Below are positions 60,357-64,000 of a stretch of 64,000 nucleotides of DNA, piece by piece (position 1 is the first letter of the stretch; each line of letters begins with the position of its first letter). The notes beneath the pieces were generated by a model that saw only the letters and a program-made list of their open reading frames with translations, was not told the origin of the DNA and did no database searches. The translations under genes and the position numbers were made by a program. Origin of the DNA: Oreohelix idahoensis (taxonomy: Eukaryota > Mollusca > Gastropoda > Stylommatophora > Oreohelicidae). The stretch is from the NCBI GenBank assembly GCA_024509875.1, contig JAMPIV010019879.1, positions 722,001-786,000 on the forward strand. The letters run 5' to 3'.

Positions 60357-62250
60357 CTAATTTTGATCACAGGGGTGCCGACTGAGGAAATCTGCACCGA
60401 CATTCAATTTGCCTGGGATATATTGGATACTAAACTGATAAGGTTGAAGCAATAAAGACCACCTCAGCAATCTTGCGTTTTCATGCTTAGCCTGAGACAA
60501 GAACACGAGAGGCTGATGATCCGTCTCCACCACAAATGTCCTACCATACAGATAGATTTGAAACTTCTTTATTGCCCAGATTAATGCTAAACATTCTTTT
60601 TCGCTTGTGGAGTATCCTTGTTCCGCCTTATTCAATTTGCGGCTTGCATAAGCGACTGGTTTAAGTTCCCCATCAGGTGAAGATGATCTTTGCAACAAAG
60701 CCCCTCCTAGTCCCACATTACTTGCATCGGTTCTTAAGACAAAGTCCTGTGTCAAATCAGGCAGTTTGAGAATAGGCTTGCTAGTGAGTTTTTCCTTTAA
60801 CTCTTGGAACGCTAATTCACATTGTGCAGTCCAAATAATTTTATCTGGAAGTCCCTTGCGAGTCAGATCAGTCAGAGGAGCACAAATGGCGTTAAAATTT
60901 TTGATGTATTTCTGATAAAATCCGCATAACGACACGAATGATCGCACGTCCTTTTTGGTTTGCGGCCTAGGTGCTCTCTGCAGTTTTTCCAAGTTCTTAG
61001 GATCAGGGGTCATATTACCCTGATATACAGTGTGCCCCAAGAATTCCAACTCTTTGCATCCAATACAACATTTTGTTGGCCTAGCAGTTAAGTTCGCCTC
61101 CCGAAGTCTATCAAACAACATCTCCAGAGCTTCAATGTGTTCTTCAAATGTCTCGGTGGCGACGAGAATATCATCCATGAAATTCGTGATACATGGGTTA
61201 TTCAGGGGGTCCAACAATTTTCGCATCATCCTTGAAAACACACTCGGAGCATTTTTCAGTCCGAATGGTAGCATATTGAATTCATAATGTCCATCCGAAG
61301 TGCTAAAAGCCAAATAAGGTCTCACTTCAGGCTTCACTGGGATCTGGTAATAGCCTTTACTAAGATCCACTTTTGAAAAGTATTTTGCCTTGTTCAGTCT
61401 GGCAAATAGCTGTTTTGTGTCTGGTAATGGATCCACTTGTCCTTCTGTGACAGCATTCAGTTTCCTGTAATCTATGCACAGTCTGTGTTCCCCAGACGGT
61501 TTCCTCAACAAAACGACACTAGAACTAAAAGATGATTCACTGTGCGAAATAATCCCCTCCTTCAATAAATAATCTATTTCTTCCTTTAATGCCTTCTCCT
61601 TCGCGAACGGAATAGAATAGGCTCTCATACAGATTGGGTTTGAGTCTACCAGTTTCATGTCATACTGTAGCAAATTTGTATGGCCTGGTTTATCTGTTAA
61701 TACATCTGTATGTTCCTCCAGAACTTGTTGAACTCTCTCCCTCTGGTTTTTAGTCAGGTGCTTACTGACTTTTACCTGTGCTGCTGTTTCACAAGGATGT
61801 AATGGGTATTCATGTGAGGTGAGTGGTTCTTTTTGCATCTGGGTTGCAATAGCCAAGGTCAATAAGGGGGTGCTTTCCTGGAGTGGTCTGTCCAGATACT
61901 TCTTTAACAGGTTTACATGATAAACTTTTTCCTTCCCCTTTTTGTCAATTTTATAGTTTGTTCTAGACACCTTCTCTAGAACCGTATATGGACCTTGCCA
62001 ACCAATTTGTAATTTATTCTGGCTTCCCGGTAGTAGAAGCAGCACCTTCTCTCCGACTGCCAGTTCCCTGTCCTTTGCCTTCCTATTAAAATATGCTGCA
62101 TGTTTCTTCCTGGCTTGTTTCAAATTATCATTTGCCAGTTTCCATCCAGCTTTCAAACGAGTGGTCAGTTCGTTCACATATTGATAAGATGAGGTAACAG
62201 TCTCTTCCGCCTTCTCATCTGTCCAGGTCCTTAATAAAGTTACATCTGGA
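60357..62250 (-). pseudogene. Gmr1-like integrase C-terminus, RT and RNase H
   Basis: An open frame of over 600 codons. It starts with integrase tail sequence (ENLKKA-like NDNLKQARKKHAAYFNRK, VGEKVLLLLPG, GPYTVLEKVSRTNYKI, YHVNLLKKYLDRP). RT follows: LLKEGIISHSESSFSSSVV, CIDYRKLNAVTEG, FSKVDLSKGYYQIPV, FGLKNAPSVFSRMM and catalytic NFMDDILVATE (MDD, an allowed variant). RNase H: LRTDASNVGLGGALLQ, YSTSEKECLALIWAIKKF and VETDHQPLVFL, ending in PGKLNVGADFLSRHP. No stop interrupts it, so this part is well preserved. Confidence 0.92.
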
Positions 62251-62638
62251 TCTTTAATTTATCATACTTATTTTTCATGGAACTCATCTGGTCCCGTCCA
62301 TTAGAAGCTTTATAATGAGGACTTTTCTTCCTAGAATCATCACTCACAAATCGACCACTACCAATTTTTCTCTGGGGTTTGTCTCCCCACTTAAGATTGT
62401 TTATGAGAGATCTTCGCTCTCTTGTCTGTTCCTCCAGTTTATATAAGTCTGACCGAGGGATTGTCATCCTATCCTGGGTTAAATTTCTTCTTTGTACTCT
62501 TCGCATAGCGGCCATGTTAATCCATTCAAGTGAAGACTGGGTGTGAAAAGGGGGCTCCCATTCCACTTTGTCTACCCGTGTATAATTAGTTTTCCTTTCA
62601 GGCCTAAAGTTGCCCCGTGGCGGTTCTAGGTCCTGCAC
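62240..62638 (-). pseudogene. Unassigned 132-codon frame inside the Gmr1-like element
   Basis: It lies where the integrase catalytic core should be, in a different frame from the upstream ORF. It is basic and polar (DLEPPRGNFRPERK, RRVQRRNLTQDRM, SSMKNKYDKLKIQ at the end) and has no DDE motif. It could be a displaced gag N-terminus or foreign sequence; neither is shown. Confidence 0.5.
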
Positions 62639-63987
62639 ATATTTCCCTTTGTGGGTGTTCCCTCATGAAATACGCCACATGCTTCTACAAAGTTTTCAAC
62701 ATCGACATTTACGTCGGGCCAATAGTATTTTAGAGCAATCTTTTGGCAGATGGTACCGACTTTCTCATGGTCACCATCTTTTCCAACATGTAAGCTCCTT
62801 ATCAAATTTGCCCTATATCTCTTGGGAAGAACTAACTGTCCGTGACCAGTGGATCTAGTTCCTGTCTTCCTGTATAATAATCTATTCTTCATGAAATATT
62901 CCCCCTTGCTCGGAGGTGTGTGGCATTTGGGCAGTTTTTTAAAACAGGGCTTGAGTGTCCTATCCTCAGCCTGCGCCTTCCTCATCTCCTCTGGATGAGC
63001 GTTTATAGGTTCACCTTCTTCCTCCTTCTTCTGTGACCTGGTCTGCACTGTCGCCATGATCACAGGTTTCTCGGGATTCCCCAAGAAGACGTATCTACAC
63101 CCCAATATCAGAGGGTAGATTGGTTCATCTATCACTGCTGCTCTGATTTCTCCTTCCACATAGCGAGTTTTCACCGTTATCCTTGCGATGGGAAGTGTCA
63201 TGAGTGGTATGTCCTTAGTCGCCCCTTGTATTTCCACTGTTTCTGTGGTATACTGACTTGGGTCCACTAGGCTAGACTTCACAACTGAATCATAATCCAA
63301 ACCTGTATCATAAAGGCACCTTATGGTGACCCCATTACAAATAACATCCTCACAAACTGGGGGGTGATAAGGTTCCTGTTGTCCCTTAGGATTAACCTTT
63401 AATCTTTGCGTCCCCGACTTCATTGCAGCAATGTTTGAAGGTTTCCTTCTACAAAATTCGGTGTTATGGTTATCCTTCTTGCACCATTTACACCATCTTT
63501 TTCCTTGGTTCAACGGTTTTCTTTCATTGAACTTTTGGTCATTGAACTGTGAGTTTCTGTCGCGATAGTCATTTCTTGGCCGCTCAAAATTTGTCCTACC
63601 TTTATTTCCCTGCTCTCTATTATCAAATTTATTAAATTGCTGTGGAGCTTTAAAATTGTCTATGTGCTTCTTCTTAGCACCACTTACCTCTGCCTGGGCT
63701 GCCTGATACCTCTCAGCAACATTTAAAATTTCCCCCAACTTCTCTGCACCTTGTTCCATGAGAAATTTTCTCATGTCTGGAGCCATGGACTCTCTCAATT
63801 GCTCAATCATGATCATTTCTTTAAGATCTTGGGTCTTCCCCAGAGCCGTCCATTTCTCCAAATAGGTTTCTAGTCTGGCAGAGAATTGGTGGTATGTCTC
63901 CCCAGACAACAGTTTGGCATTTCTAAATCTCTTACGATAAAATTCACCATTCTTCTCGTACCTTAATAACAAAGCCTGCTTTAACAT
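62626..63987 (-). pseudogene. Gmr1-like gag, protease and integrase zinc-binding part
   Basis: The frame enters from the window edge. Residues about 10-95 (YRKRFRNAKL, YHQFSARLETYLEKW, MIMIEQLRESMAPDMRKFL, ILNVAERYQAA) resemble the SCAN domain, which is thought to derive from this type of gag. Then a CCHC knuckle (CKWCKKDNHNTEFC), a protease active site (CLYDTGLDYDSVV, the DTG triad), a TRSQKKEEEGE linker, and an integrase HH-CC region (LHVGKDGDHEKV, YYWPDVNVDVENFV, EACGVF). In the last, the second Cys pair is reduced to C-x2-F. The frame ends at 62626. Confidence 0.82.
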
Positions 63988-64000
63988 GTCATAATTGTCT

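Larger units (their letters stand above)
60357..64000 (-). mobile_element. Gmr1-like Ty3/gypsy retrotransposon (runs off window)
   Basis: Order on the minus strand: gag with SCAN-like region and CCHC knuckle, protease, integrase zinc-binding part, an unassigned 400 bp, integrase C-terminus, RT, RNase H. Placing integrase before RT is the hallmark of Gmr1-type gypsy elements; all other gypsy elements have integrase last. The integrase catalytic core is missing. The 5' LTR and start of gag lie beyond 64000. Confidence 0.85.

Overview
This is a window of a metazoan nuclear genome, most likely a marine invertebrate. The evidence is spliced genes with GT-AG introns, a secreted or membrane protein built from CUB and LDL-receptor class A modules, tRNA-derived SINEs, and a very mixed load of non-LTR, LTR and DNA transposons. 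A mollusc or other lophotrochozoan would fit, but the sequence alone does not fix the phylum. Nothing bacterial or viral was recognised.

The backbone of the left two thirds is one host gene on the minus strand, running from a TATA-type promoter near 44.42 kb to a stop codon at 2.2 kb. I rebuilt six coding exons (44207-44291, 38257-38526, 32452-32616, 23557-23801, 18677-18852, 2199-3264). Every junction has GT-AG sites and matching phase, and the joined ORF is 668 codons: signal peptide, CUB domain, one LDLa domain, one transmembrane helix, then a long charged Arg/Asp/Ser-rich tail with two PPxY motifs. Its five introns hold almost all transposons between 3.3 and 44.2 kb.

Region by region: 0.03-2.1 kb, two SINEs and a LINE remnant near or in the host 3' UTR. 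3.96-13.0 kb, a nest in which LINE B is split by LINE A1, which is itself split by a TTAA-flanked MITE and by an RNase H LINE (LINE N). 13.0-17.1 kb, a ~200 bp tandem repeat split by a BovB-like LINE E, which holds LINE F. 19.4-21.8 kb, LINE D2 split by an internally inverted LINE A3 copy. 22.5-24.3 kb, a hAT MITE, a hammerhead-like motif and a Tigger remnant lying against a host splice site. 25.3-31.9 kb, LINE A2 holding a piggyBac-like MITE and a nearly intact LINE C. 32.9-37.7 kb, LINE D, a hAT MITE and a degraded Ty3/gypsy element carrying a broken mariner. 39-44 kb, a long stretch without recognised genes plus a LINE G fragment and a TA microsatellite. 44.7-52.2 kb, a LINE K fragment with a SINE, a hAT MITE with a SINE inside, a Tc1 element, a LINE ORF1/endonuclease fragment and LINE B2. 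53-58 kb, a doubtful small ORF pair, a chimeric SINE, and LINE H split by LINE G. 60.3-64.0 kb, a Ty3/gypsy element of the Gmr1 type (integrase part upstream of reverse transcriptase, SCAN-like gag) that runs off the window.

Most insertions are bounded by target-site duplications read directly from the sequence, so the relative order of many insertions can be deduced. Nearly all element ORFs are broken by stops or frameshifts. LINE C (one frameshift) and the Tc1 element (two nonsense codons) are the best preserved.
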